Shown: one piece after another, positions 28,601 through 43,600 of the stretch
Layout of the letters: each line of letters starts with the position of its first letter
Numbering within the stretch: the first letter of the stretch is position 1
NCBI RefSeq assembly: GCF_023065955.2
Contig: NW_026622974.1
Span: 36,115,718 to 36,179,717 of the forward strand
Length of the DNA stretch: 64,000 nt
DNA from: Ursus arctos
Taxonomy: Eukaryota; Chordata; Mammalia; Carnivora; Ursidae
Reading direction: 5' to 3'
Translations under genes and position numbers: made by a program
Notes under the pieces: model-generated
What the model was told of the DNA's origin: nothing
Seen by the model: only the letters and a program-made list of their open reading frames with translations
The model's database searches: none

Positions 28601-31600
28601 ATAAAAAAAGAAAAATCAAAGGTAGAAAAAGAAACACCTCCTAAGCTATGCCTTAGAGACACTGGTCCTGGCTCCACAGATTCCCCTAGTTCTTTTTCTG
28701 TCTTCCTAAATGGTCCTTTGCTCACTCCCAACAAATGAGGCAGCAGCACACTTTCAATCACTTCTTAGTAGCTCAGATTGTAACATAGGCAGTTCACTCA
28801 ACCTGATCAAAGCTCTTTTCAAGATACGATTTTCCTTTTATTCTTTTCTCCTACCAACAGTTATATTATCTTTTCAAATATTGTACATTTTTAAACCAGC
28901 GAAATTACCTGCCAGTTCTTCATGTTTCGATTCATTCTCATGTTTATCTTCATTTAGTTCTACATTAGCTTGATAACTGAAAAAAATTTACTTAATTTAG
29001 TATTTAATGTTAATAATACACTTTCATGTAATCTTTCAAGTATATTTTTAAAAAATCCTAGCATTGTATTTTTCTTCTCAAGTACTCTTATTCTAACAAA
29101 ACCTAAAAATTTCAGAGTTATAACGAAAATGTTTTGAAAATAAAGGATCCTCAAAGCCTAAGACTAACCGTAGCTATCCAATTAATACAAAGAGGAAAAA
29201 AATGCCATATTTCTTAAATTTATACACCAATACATACAATTTTATACATAAGTGTGTGCATTTACATGTCTCGGGGTCCAGATATCCTTTCTACACTAAA
29301 AATTAGATACTGACCACAAGCTATGAGAACCAGTGAAGTCTACATGGAGGCCAGAAAAAAATGTCAGGTTCGGCATTTACCTATTAATAAGCAATTTAAT
29401 CATGAAATAGAAGCTGACTAGGAACCTTAAACCAATAAAAACTCAGAAAAGTGACAAAGGAGCTTGAGCAAATTTTAATTATATTGGGTTAGTTCATGTA
29501 CCGCTTTCTATCAAACCAAGGAATCCGCCCTACTTTTTTCAGTCCATCAACCGTCTTTAGTGAGATTATCAGCAAATCCAAGAAGCTATAAAACTTTAAT
29601 AATAATAGCAGCAAACAATACTGCATACACAATGTTATTTAGCACTCTGACTAGCCTGTCCTAAGGCAGAAATATCAGTCGTTAAGAACACTGTTAAGAA
29701 ATTTACAAAGTTAAGAAATATTACAAAGGGGCCAAACGTTGTAGCAAACAAACCTGTGTATACTTAATCTGTGTTGTTACTATTAGGAAAGGCGATCACC
29801 ATGGGCCCGGAGTGTCCCTATATGTTCTTGTGGGGTACACCAAGAACGCAAGGCACAAAGCCCTCTTTCCCAGGTTATTTCCCAGGATTGTGTTTGCAGA
29901 GAGCAACCCTGAGGGATGAGGAAGTATCTCCTCCCAGCAAAGAAGCAGGCTCGTTTCCTCTTACTATAAAAGCAATGGATTCCCCAAGCTCAGTGATCCT
30001 CTCCTATAAAGCAACCCACTGCCCATGCGACGGCCATCATGGACCCTCCGTGTTTTCGCCGCAAGCTTTGTGGAGCATGGGGGAACTGAGGCAAATAAAC
30101 ATGAGACTCAGATATGGCTTTTATAGTGAGAAATAAAGTCATTTGTTTCTGACCCAGGAATCTTTTTTTTTCTTAAAGATTTTATTTATTTATTTGACAG
30201 AGAGAGAGACAGCCAGTGAGAGAGGGAACACAAGCAGGGGGAGTGGGAGAGGAAGAAGCAGGCTCCCAGGGAGCCTGATGTGGGGCTCGATCCCAGAATG
30301 CTGGGATCACACCCTGAGCCGAAGGCAGACGCTTAACAACTGAGCCACTCAGGTGCCCCTGACCCTGGAATCTTGTGACTATTGTCAGCATCCATGAAAC
30401 TGGCAGGGTAACTTGTTAGCTTACAAGCAGGGTAAAAATCTCAAACCCTACACAATTCATGAAAGTCACTGTACTGTTTTATCCATGGTCTGTAAGAAAC
30501 TAAGCATCCTAAGGAAACCAGGTACTCTAATAAAGAAAGGTTATAATTCTCCTTACCCTTAATTTAATTATAGCTTGGTGTTCTTAAAATCTTGAAGTTG
30601 TAATCTCGCTTCCATTTATAATTTTAAAAGGTCAAAGGTCTAACTGTACTTACAGAAGACCGCACAGTCAACTAGTAGGATTTTCAGGAAATGAGGTTTC
30701 CTGATAATCATCAGGTCAACCATATACGAAGAGGGGACAGAGACAAAACCTGTCTTTACTCCCTGGTTCACCCTTTTTTTTTCCCTGTTCTTTTTTCCTC
30801 TGAGCTTATAACAGCTACTTGAAATCTCTTATTTACTTCATCTGTGGAAAATCACTTAAGAAGTTACTTTCATAATAAGGTCTTTTTGCAGTGGGCCATT
30901 AGTCCCAATAGCACTGCAGGCATGACATTTCAGATACCTGGACGCAGAGCGGGCTCTTAAACACAAATTAACATATTCCTTTCATATATAAGAGAAACGA
31001 TGGTCAAAATAATGAACAGAGAAAAGAGATAAAATAAAATTTAACTTTTGTTTGTTATGATATTTACCTATTGAAGTCCATGCACATAACAGCCTTCCAA
31101 AAATATAGAAAAACATAGAAATCATTTAATGATTAGTTGATATTAGGCTTACATTACCTATGTAAAGCTTTAAGTTGTGTGGAGTCATTAGAATCCAGTT
31201 CCTTATTTAATCTTGAATAATCAATAGAAGATGTTAGGCCTTCCTCAAGCCTGGCAAAAAATTGCTCTTTTTCTTCTTGTTCTTCTAATGTGTCCAATCC
31301 CAATCCAAGAACACTATGATTGAGTTCAGAAACTACTACCTCTAAATGAAAAGGACAAATATATTTTATTAATATGCATTTTGGTAAAATTAATTTGAAT
31401 GATGCATTTACTGATATAATTAGTAAAATTTTAAAAGTTTAAAACATACTTTACGTAATCTCTCACCCACCACATATATATAGACTTGTATTCATAACCA
31501 GCGTGTAAGGTTACAAGGCTTCCCTCAAGATCGAATTCTAAACCTTCTAGGAAGGTATTATGTCTACATGCTTCAGTAAAGGAGGCTCCAAGCTATAAGT

Positions 31601-34600
31601 TAGTGTTTGTAAAAATTTTAATTATAGTATTTAATTTAGTTAAAGATAGTAATTAACCTGTCAACTCATATCCTTCACATTTCTTACCATTTGTTTCTAA
31701 GCTGTCAATACTTAAGACAGAGGTTCCACTGCTCTGAAGAAACTGAACCCTTTCAGCAGACTCCTCTTCTATTTCCATAATAGGCTGAGAAGGCTTCTTT
31801 GCTTTCAGATAGCTTACAGTTGTTCCAAGCAGCCCTAGGGATGGGATTTAAGACATGACTGGATACTTATGTTCAGACTGTTTTGACCCTATGTATTAAC
31901 CAGTAATACTGTTATACTAACTTTTTTTTCTGTTACGCTAATTTTGTGGACAGTAGCTATAAAATAAATCTGGTCTATTAAATAAAAATCCATCAGACAT
32001 AAAGCTCACAAAAGAAAAATTATAATACGATTTATTTGTATTGTATCTTATTAAATAATCACAAAAGTTTCCATGAGACAAAATTTTAAAAATTACTTTG
32101 AAGCTCAATTATTTAATACAGTATACCATGCCACTTTAAGAGTATCTTCTGCCTCGAGTGAAGGAAGAATGGGAAATAAGTAGGCGAACTAGAAGAGGGA
32201 GACGACTCCAGGAAGGACGGAGACAAGGTACGAGGGTCAGCAACGGGAGGGGCAGGCCACACTGGAGGGTGCACGAAGGCCAGTGAGGGTGCATGTAAAG
32301 AGTGAGGGTGAGTCCAGGTGGAAATGAGCCCAGAGCAGGAGTCGGTGGTCAGACCAGGCCAGTACTCAGAGCCGGGGGCAGCGTTTTTCTTTTTATTCCA
32401 AAAACACTAGAAAACACTGAAAAAGCTATGCAATATTCAAAATTTCTTTATCATAATAGCATCATTTGCTATAAAAAAGTGAAAAATGGAAAAGTTAAAT
32501 ACTTACATTATGTGATATGCATTAAGATTAGAAGAATATCACTTTTGCTTAGAAGGAAGTCTTATTAAGAAGTCACAAATTCTGAACTGAAGGGCATTAT
32601 GCTAAGTGAAATAAGTCAATCAGAGAAAGGCAATCATCATATGGTTTCACTCATATGCGGAATATAACAAATAGCGCAGAGGATCATAGGGGAAGGGAGG
32701 GAAAACTGGGAAGAAATCAGAGAGGGAGCCAAACCATGAGAGACTCTTCACTCCAGGAAACAAATTGAGGTTTGTGGAAAGGGAGGGGGGTGGGGGGATG
32801 GGGTAACTGGGTGATGGGCATTAAGGAGGGCACGTGTTGTGATGAGCACTGGGTGTTATACGCAACTAATGAATCACTGAACACTACACCAAAAACTAAT
32901 GATGTAATTAATACACGTTGGCTAATTGAGTTTAAATAAAAAAAGAAAAAAAAAAGAAGTTACAAGTTCTGACTTCAGTTTCCTAATTACTGTCCTCTCA
33001 GAAAGAATTCAGAATCTATTTTTTATGGCTTTGTGTGAATAATGGCTTTATAGATCAAATAGTAACTTCCACGGTTGCAGAAAATCAAGAGATGCTATCT
33101 GTTGACACTTCAAACGAGAAAGTGCGTGCCACAGTTGGGGTGCTGTTGTGGCACCTATGGGGGGTCTCACCTTGGCTTGGAAGCTGGACTGAGGGATGTG
33201 ACCCACACTAACTGAGCTTACAAGAGATTAATGACTAAAACCAATATCCAATTTAGTTATTCATAATGAAGAGTATAACCAGGATTAGATTGTTTCATCC
33301 TTTAGGCAGAACATTTTATCCTTACGACAACTGAAAGAGAAAATTATAAAGCTGAAGGCTCAATGTTGATGTTTAATGATGTCTAAAATTGGTAATGCAT
33401 TCCTCTCTTCAAGAGGATGTTTACTTCCCCCTCAGAAGCTTCTACACTCTTGATGGCAGGGATCCTATCTTGTCTGTATACTAGTGCCCAGTACGCACAA
33501 CATAACATGAACTCAGAAATGTTTGAGATTGAACCAGGGACCAGGTTATGTCCTTGGGTGGAGAAACCCTCTTCTCGGTTTAAATGGATATTGTCAAAGT
33601 TTTCTTCTTCATATTCTTCTTTGAATCTTTTACTAATCAAATCCATCCTGATTGATAAATTCTGTCTTAAAAATTAACACCTTTAGTCAGGTTACATTGA
33701 AGCGTTGGTCCAGGACCTAGTCTTTTCCTTTGGGATAAGTATGCACATTCTTTTTTTTTTTTTTTTTTTACAATAGCAGATTTTATTTATTTTATTATAA
33801 TATTTTTTATTATATTATGTTAGTCACCATACAGTACATCCCTGGTTTCTGATGTAAAGTTTGATGATTCATTAGTTGCGTATAACACCCAGTGCACCAT
33901 GCAATACGTGCCCTCCTTACTACCCATCACCAGCCTATCCCATTCCCCCACCCCCCCCCCCTCTGAGGCCCTCAGTTTGTTTCTCAGGGTCCATAGTCTC
34001 TCATGCTTCATTCCCCCTTCTGATTACCCCCCTTTCTTTAACCCTTTCTTCTCCTACCTATCTTCTTGTTTTATGTTCCATAGATGAGAGAAACCATATG
34101 ATAATTATCTTTCTCTGCTTAACTTAGCACATTCTATCTCTGATTCATTACTTTCTTTCTTTTTTTTTTTTTTAAAGATTTTATTTATTTATTTGACAGA
34201 GAGAGAGACAGCCAGCGAGAGAGGGAACACAGCAGGGGGAGTGGGAGAGGAAGAAGCAGGCTCCTAGTGGAGAAGCCCGATGTGGGGCTCATCCCAGAAC
34301 GCCGGGATCACGCCCTGAGCCGAAGGCAGACGCTTAACGACTGCACCACCCAGGCGCCCCTGATTCATTACTTTCTAGAAAGACCTTAATGCTAATTAAG
34401 TCTCAAATCTTTGTGAACAATTCCAATAGTATTTCATCATGTAATATTCTTTTCAAGCACCAACAGGGGAAAGATTCTAAAAAAGAATTCTTTGCATGCA
34501 AACTTTAGCATTGTTATGTGGTTGGGGGATTTATGAAAAATGCACTAAATTTTTCAATAAGGCAATTCCTTATAGTTTTAAGAACAGAGAAATGACTATC

Positions 34601-37600
34601 AAATTTACTCTAACATTCATTTGTTAAATACATTTATTATTTATTCACTGTTGTGGTCAGGGGATACAAACAAATGAAGTGTTTCCAGCCCTCACAAAGC
34701 CCGCAACCTCAGGAGCAGCCTACAGGTAATGACTATCAGCATAACGTGTAAGTGCTATCATGGTGTTTTGAAATCAAAACAAAGGAGAAAATAATTATGC
34801 TGAAAAGGGAGCTCGAAGAATTAGGGAAGAAGGATGAGAAAAGGCGGTCTAGTGGTGAGAAAGCATGAGCTAATACACAGAGGCACAGAGTCAATGATGT
34901 TTCCAGGAGATAAGGAATAACTGAGTATGGCTGGGGCACAGGAAGCTAGAAAGGAGGGTCCTACTCAGATGATGCAGAGCGTTAGCTGTCACATTAAGGA
35001 ATTTGGGCTTAATTTCATAGGAAAGACTAAAGCAAATTTCCCCCCAGGGATATAAAAATCCTCTAAGTTTATAGAATGCTGCTTAATGATCCATAAATAG
35101 TACAAACATGGGTTAAGAGAAGTAGCTCGGGGTTCCTTATGGATATGGCAGTATCATAGACAGCAGGTATACCAAAGCAAATACTCCAGACAGTAGTTTT
35201 CCACTTGTAAAGATGTGACTAAGAATAGTTTTGGGAAAGGTATACACATATGTCAGGTAGGATGATTAGTGAGTTCTTTACCATGAAGGCAATAAATTAC
35301 TTTTTTTACTACTGTTATTAACAGACTGTGATACCAAAAATCTAAAGATTTGTTAAAATCTTCCCAATGTAATGACATTAATACATTGCCAGAATATTTT
35401 ATTAAATCCTCTTAAATCAATTTATCATTATACATGACAATATAAAAATATACGTGTATTATTCATCACCTTAATTTGAGTAAATATAAAATTATCCCAA
35501 TGCAATATAACCTGATAATGCAGAAACATCATAGATTCTTAATTACATAATAAAGATATTATAAAGTGAATATGAAAATTCAAGCTTCAAAAAGTCATGC
35601 TACTAGTATTAATTTCTTTATATAATGTATAGTCCAATAACAAAATCCCAGAATTAAAAGTCTTGACTGACCCCTTGTGGTCAAATAATTTGTAATAAAA
35701 AAAATCAGCAATATTTACCACCATCTTCAAAATCATCTTCAGTTAACCACCACGGCACTGCATCTTTCTTTTTCACTTCTCTTTTAGGTTGTCTAGGTGT
35801 TTTGTTTGAATTCTCAAAAGAATCATCTGAAAGCTAAATCAGATAAAAGCTATTGAATTAAAATTCGAGAATCCCAGATTCATCACTAAAAAGGTTTCTT
35901 ACAGTTCTTCCACAGTTCAGCTATTGCGTGCATAAACACTCTCAGGACAATGTATAAATTTGTATTTTTAAACATATGTGGCCAAAATAACTTAAAAATC
36001 AAGTATATATCTCTGAACATCAATTTCATATCCAGAGTTAAATAAGTAAATTAACCAGAGAGAAAACATCAACGATAACGACAAAGAAGTAAAGAAGACT
36101 TATCAAGAAACTGGATCAAGAAGGGGAAAAAAAGAAGTATTTGACCTCTTCTAGACATTCTCTAGGGTCTAAGAATAAATAATGATTGAGCAAAGTTACC
36201 TAGCATCACTCTCAAAGAGCACACAATTCTAAGATCAGACGAACTGAGTTTCAGGTGCTTACCAGAAAAATTAGCATTTTGTCACAATGATTAATAAACT
36301 TTAATAAACTTTTATTTGTCCTTTTCTACTCTTCAGGTCCAAATTTCAGTACAATCCTAAATCCCTTATACTAACCCTAATTGACCCACCATCACTGCCA
36401 CCACTCTCAGTCAGTCACCTGGCCTCTCTTCACTGAGAAAATAAAGACCTTCAGTCAAAAACCACCCTCCTTTCCCTCACTCCACCTGTAAAGGCTGTCT
36501 TCCTTTCTCAGAAAAGAAATTCTTTCCTCTACACCAAGAAGAACCTGCAGACGGGTCAGTCACCTCCCACCTTTCTAGGTTCTTACATCCTTGGTCATCC
36601 CATGTCATGTCCACATCTGCACTCTCCCCTCCTTCTACCAACCCTCCTTCCCTCAGGTTATAAACCTGACCATCTCTGTAACCTCAGGCCCTAGCACAAC
36701 TGTGGAATGGAATAATGAACATTTGGGTCTACTCCACTTTTTCTTAAAAAAGCAAAGCAAAACAAAACAAACAAGATCCTTATTCCTACCTCCTCTTTAT
36801 TCTACCCATTGCTTTTCTTTTACATACCAATTTCTTGAGTTTCCTGCTCAATCCTTTAAAATCTGGTTCCCATCCCAAACAACTCTCCTCCAGGTTCCCA
36901 AAGCCTCCTAAATGCCACAAATAAAGGATCACTGCCAGTCATCTTCCCTGATCACATCATGGAATTTGATACCCGTGACTGACTCTTCCCGAAACTCTCT
37001 ACCTTTGATTTCACAGCATCATTTCCTCCAAGATATACTTCAGTTCTGTGACCTTTACCACCCATCTAGTTTAATAGGTCTTGGTTCTTTTGCCCATTTC
37101 TTTACACTAGACTTCCCCAGGAGTCTGTCTTTGTCCTTTTTATCCTCACTCTACCCACTTCTGGAGAAGAAACCAACATTTATTCCATGCCTGCTATATA
37201 TCAGGACCTATCTTCAGGTTATCTCAATCTTTAAGCAATTCAATCAAGATTTGTCAATGGGGAAACAAGCTCAGAGAGGTTAAGCAACTTGCCCCACATG
37301 CTACTGTCAGTAAGTGCTACAGACCTGGAATTCAAACTGAGGTCTGAGAACACCTGTCCACTTTCCAATATAGTATCTAGTCCCCCAACTGGGACAATGT
37401 CACCAGGATGCCCTTTTAAACTGGCAAGATGACAATGCACAAATTTCCACCTGCTAACTAAACAACTCTATCTCAATGACTTAAAATAATATCAATTTAA
37501 AAATGTTCAAAAAGAATGCATTGTCTTTCCTGACAAGCAGGCAGGAAGAGGGAAGAAGGAAGGGAAAGTATTCTTTATCTGAATTTTAGTTCCATCATTT

Positions 37601-40600
37601 CCACTCAGTCTCTAAACTTGGTAATCACCTTGAAATGTTCCATTTCTTTCTCCTCCCTGTATCTCATTGTTCACCAAATTCTGACAGTCTGCCTCAGACT
37701 CAGTCTATTCCTCTAAAGCCCCATGGTCAGATAAGAGTGTGGAAGGAGTATAGGTTTTAGGGGCCAGACGGACCTGAATTCAAATTTTAACTTCAAAATA
37801 TACTAGTTGTTGCTCATGGAAAATTATCCTCTCTTTTCAGTTTATTCATCTGTTAAAAAAGTCATAGTACCACTGACCTTGCAAGCTTGTCACAAAGATC
37901 AGAAAATGAAATGCAGAGTGCTCACTCTACTATCTAATACATAGTAGGTATTCTCACTTTGGATAATCTTCCACACTGCTTTCCAGATTCCTATCATTAA
38001 AAACAAAACACAAAAGCTGGTCCCCAGAGAATAACGTGCTGGTGAGCATATGAAGAAAGTGGAATCCTAATATACTAATACACAGCCGGTGGGAATGTAA
38101 AATGGCACAGCTACTTTAGAAAACAGTCTGGCCATTCCTTGAAAGGTTAAACATAAAGTTACCACATGACGCACCATTTCCACTACTAGGTACACACACA
38201 GCAGAAATGAAAACATACATCCACACAAAAACCTGTACATGACTTTTCACAGCAGCATTATTTATAATGCCAAAAAGTGGAAAGAACTCAAATGTTCATC
38301 AACTGATACATGGATTAGCAAAATGTAGTAAACCCATACAATGGAATGTTACTCAACTACGAAAAGCAATGAAATACTCATAGATACTACCAAACGGTGA
38401 ACCCTGTTTCAACCTATGTTGAATGGAAGAAACCAGCCACAAAAGACTGCATATTGTATGATTTCATGTCTATGAAACGTCTATAATAAGCATATATTCA
38501 GAGACAGAAAGTAGATTAGTGGTGCCGAAGGCTGGAGAATGGGGTAATTGCTAATGGGTACAGGGTTTCTTTTGAGGATGATAAAAATGTTCTATCAGTG
38601 GTTGTGGTAATGGTTGCATTGCTGTGAACAAACTAAAAACCACTGAATTGTACCCTTCACTTTTTTTTTTTTTAAGTAGGCTCCACGCTGGGCCTTCCTC
38701 CTTCCCCCCAACATGGGGCTTGAAATCACAAACGGGAGATCAAGACCTGAACTGAGATCAAAACTCGGATGCTTAACCGACTGAGCCACCCAGGCTTTAA
38801 ATGTACAACTTTTTTAGGGAAAAAAAAAAAAAAAAGCTGGTCCCGCCAATTATAAACAAAGATATGTAAGCCATATCATTGAACAAACTATTTGAACAAT
38901 AATTTAGCAAAATGACTAAAGACGTTAGCATGACTCTAAAATCATGGTTTTCATTATTTAAAAAAACGAGATGCTGCCATTTCCAAATCTCTAGCATGAG
39001 ATAAAGGCTTTTACAAGTTGAGGCTGACTATGAGAGAAAGAGTGGGAGGGAGGGAGGATGTTGAAGGGGAGGTAAATGAGGGGCAGAAAGAAAAAAAAAA
39101 AACTGGCCTGTACTGTTTTTTATCTTTTACAGTAAAAATACTTCCTATGAAGTTTAATTTTCAAAATGTACATATCTGAAATAAAAAAATCAATTTTCAA
39201 ATGGGAAGTGAGATTCTTATCCTGAGTGTCTATTACATTCAGATAATCATCAGATGCTTTTTTAAATCCTTACAACAATCCTACAAAGTAGACATTATTT
39301 TTTCCTGTTAATGAAACTGAGGTTTTCTACTACATCATACATCTAACGCTCTTTATGAACAAGAATGTTAGTATAATCGTATAAAATGTGACTCTCCTGA
39401 ATGCTCTACAAGGCCTCTCTATTTATATAAATACATAGGATATAGTGCAACCCTCTAGTTTATTCATTCAGCAAGTATTTACTAAGCATCTATTAGGTAC
39501 TGCAGCTATCGCAGTATGTAGCTGTCACGTCATGAATCCTACACTCTTACGATGGGGGCAGAAAACAGACCTACACAAGTAAGATAATGGATGGCGCCAA
39601 GTGCTACACAGAGAATTAAATATAAGGTACACAAAGAAGTCATTTGCTGGTTACTTTTTTACTGGATAAGCAGGAAAAAAACCTCTCTGTGGTAGTGATA
39701 TTTAAGATGAGATCTTTAACAATCAGATGAAGAATAGGGGAACAGAACTATTGACAGAGAGAACAGCTCGTGCTGAGCTCCTTATGTGAAAGGAGCTTGG
39801 CATGTCTGAGGAGAAAAGAGACCGCTGCAGCCTAAGTAGGTAAGGGAGAAGAGAGGTATAAAGTTGAGTGAGGAAGACATGAGCAAAACCATCCAGGGCT
39901 TTGGAAACCATGTGAAAGAGTCTGGATTTTATTCCATTGGTGATGGGAAGCCAATAGAGTGTTTTACAAAGAGGAACAATCTGATTTATGTTACAGATCA
40001 CATTGGCTGCAGTGTGGGGAAGGAATGGGGGGAGAGTATGTGGTAACTGTTATAGTAGCCCAGGAGAGAAGATGGTGCCCTAGACTAGATGGCAGCAGTG
40101 AACAGGGAAAGACCTAGGAAGAGGACAGATATATTCTGGAGGAAGGGCTGACAGAGCTTGGTGATGGACTTGTGAAACTGAATACAGGAAACCTCATTTA
40201 AAATACAATTGGGATAGACTGGTGATGGGTAGTAAGGAGGGCACGTGTTGCATGGTGCACTGGGTGTTATACGCAACTGATGAATCATCGAACTTTACAT
40301 CAGAAACCAGGGATGTACTGTATGGTGACTAACATAATATAACAAAAAAACATTAAAAAAATAATAAAAAAATAAAAAATAAATAAAATAAAATACAATT
40401 GGGAGGTCGGAAGGGGGAGCTCTCATGCCCCATCAATTTGTCATCAGTTGCAGACTCCAACAAAGAAGTATAGCTTGCATTTTCCAATAGAAAGAAGCCT
40501 ACTTTACTACCCCAACAGGAGGAAGGAAGGTTTTTCTTCATGCCCAGCAATAGTTCTGCCAATGAGAAATCCTCACCACCCTGAACTTTTGCTTTCCTCC

Positions 40601-43600
40601 AGTAGACTTTCATTCAAAGCAGCCCCTCCCAAATTCCTCCTTTTCTCTATAAAATAATGTTCCTCTCCTTTGATCTCAGGTCTTGCCTAGGGTTTTGCCA
40701 TAGCTTGCATGTCCTAACTGCAATTCTTTTGCCATTCCCAAATAAAGGGTAAAATAACTGGCTGTTTTATTCTTGAGGTTGACATCACTTGGTGATCAGA
40801 AGTGGGATCCAGAGAAGGCTCCAAGAACTCTGAGGCCGGTGAGCAAACAGGTGCCTGTACTCACTGAGCCCAGTGAGTTCTCTGCTTTCTCCCTGAGCCT
40901 GGAGTCTGAAGGTGAGTCTCTCCTGGATCCCAGCTCTGCTCTCTGCTTTTTGAGCTCTCTAGGTTTATCCAGGATCTGTTTAAAAGCTTTACTCTTTCTA
41001 TTTTTATGAAGGCTTTGTCCCTTCTGGTGAGTACGCGTGTGTTTTTCTGCACTTCTGTATTGACTCATGGGATCCTAATCCTCAAACTCTCTCAGGACAG
41101 CCCTCCTCCTGGGACCCTGGTGGGCTTTATGTTTAAAAACTATGATCCCTCCTCATGCACACTGCTAACAAAATAGACCAACTTAGCTAAATTTAGAATT
41201 TCAATGACCATGATGGGGGTCACTGAACTGCTCAAACTGACTTTTCTCAAAACCTCAAACTTAATTTTCTCAAATTAGAAGACAATACCTCTAAAATTAA
41301 GCAAATTGAATGGAATGCCCGTTTTAATTGGTACCTGGACTTCCAAACAAATTCAGGACTCCAAAACTGCCTCTCTGCAAAGTACCATTTCTAAATTAAC
41401 TGTGGCTACTAAACAACTGAGAGAAGTCAAAGGGCTTCCGGGTCCTCTCTGGCTTCCGGCCATTCTGCGTCTCCAGACACGCAGGGCCAGCTTGGGCTCA
41501 GGCCGCCCCTCTGCTGCCACCTTCCTACTTCCCCGCAGCGCCATCCCCAGGCCCTCCACACCCTCTCGCTTCCTCAGTCTAACCATCTCTCTGAAAGGCC
41601 CTTGTTGTCCGAACCTCTCCCCGCTCTCTCTTCCTCAGAACCTATCAGAACCCGTCCCTTTAAAGTTAAGCCCTCTAAGGATCCAGCTGTTGAACTCCGA
41701 GTTTCTTATGTTCCCTGGACTAAAGCTGAACTTCGGGCTACCGTCAAAAATGTTCCCAAGGTTATGGAGGATCCTTCTAGATTTGTCGAGGAATTTAACA
41801 TAGTTATTCAAACTTACTGACTAGGTTTCTCAGATTTATATTAATTAGTTCACACGCTTGTTGGTGAGGCCTAACACTGGATGAAACTGGTCTGATAGAA
41901 AAGTCCTGAAAGAGAGATTCAGTAAACCAGATCTCTGACTTTCGGCAGGAGGCTGAACACTCGCTAGAAGTCTTCACAGAACAAGGACAAAAGCTATTCC
42001 TAAGCCTGATGATTGGAACAGCATTCAGGCTTGCACACAAAAAAACCTGATGAGCCTGTTTATGATTACTACAATCGACTTCAGATTATTTTTAAGGAAA
42101 ACTCTGGTATCCCTTTAGATGTCAAATCCACTCAGATAGCCTTTAATTCTATGTTCCTTAACCGGCTAAGCTGGGTCTTTCCCTTTAAGCTAAAAGGACC
42201 AGGATGGAATGGGAAACTATGTTGGGCCCAGATCTAGCTAATTTAGCGAACCAGCTGGCCCACATCCTAGATGATTTGGCTAAAAGGAACACCACTAAAA
42301 TCCTTAATTTTCATCTCCAACAAATGGAGGCCCCCTAAACAAACCCCATCCCTCCTGATCTCTGCCGTTACCGCAGAAAACCAGGACATTGCAAGAAAGA
42401 CTGTTGCAAACTTAAGTGCTCCAGAAGCCGTTCAGTCCTCTAACCAATCCTTCCTAGGTTTTCCTAATCCCCAGGGACTGGGCTCTGAGGAACTACAGGG
42501 GCGTGTCCCAATTCTTTCTTCCAGTTGGTTCACAGAAACAACCCTCCAGATGGGGAATGAATGTCGATCCGTCCTCATCGCCACTGCAGCTACACTCTCC
42601 GTGCACAGCCCAGCACCATAAAGCAGCCCCTTCTTTAGAGCAGCAAAACCGCTCAAATAGTGACACTCCTATCTCTATCTCTAATCCCTTTTGTTTAGGC
42701 CCTTCAAGAGATATTCACCCTTTTTCCTTAATTCTCTCACCCAATTCACTTATTGGGCAGAGATTTCTTAGAAAAATATCATGCCAGAATCTCTTTTTTC
42801 AAAAAGGGGGAAGTAATTCTAGAATTCGACAGAAACAACCAAAATAGCAACCAAGTGATCCTTCAACATCGTTTACTTGCTCTGTCTCTGACAGCACTGG
42901 AGCTAACTCTAGGGACACTAACCATTTGTCCCTATTGGATCAGGAGCCGTCCTCCTTATGGATAAAATCCTCCTCTGATTTTGGCAGAATACACAAAGCA
43001 CCTCCTACTAAGATTCAAACAGATCCCTCAAAGTACCTCCCTGGAATTAATCAATAACCTATAAAGAAAGAAGCCCTTCAAGGCATCAAGCCCATAATAG
43101 AAGATAAGGCTCAGGGACTCCTTATCACCTGCACTAGCCCTTATAACACCCCTATTTCACCTGTAAGGAAACCCAGTGGCTGAGGATGGAAGTTTGTCCA
43201 GGACTTCCCAGCAATAAATAACGTTATCCTTTGACACACTGTTGTTCCTAATTCCAATATGCTACTAGAATCTATTCCCACCGAAAGCAAGTTTTTCACT
43301 GTAGTTGATCTTTGTGGTGCGTTCCTTAGTATCACAGTTGATAAGTATAGCCAACATTTTTCTGTCTTAACTTGGGAAAGAAAATACATTCGAAAGAAAT
43401 ACCCCAGGGTTTTACCAAGAGCCTTACTTCTTCCAAACCTTAAAAGCTGACTTAGATGATACAAAGTTTTCTGGAGGCCCTACCTTGCTTGTTACAATAC
43501 GTAGATGACTTGCTTCTCTCCCAAGGCTCTTCACAGGAGGACAGCATGTAGCTATTAAAACTTTTAGCCTTAAAGGGACATGAAGTTTCCAAGGAAAAAC

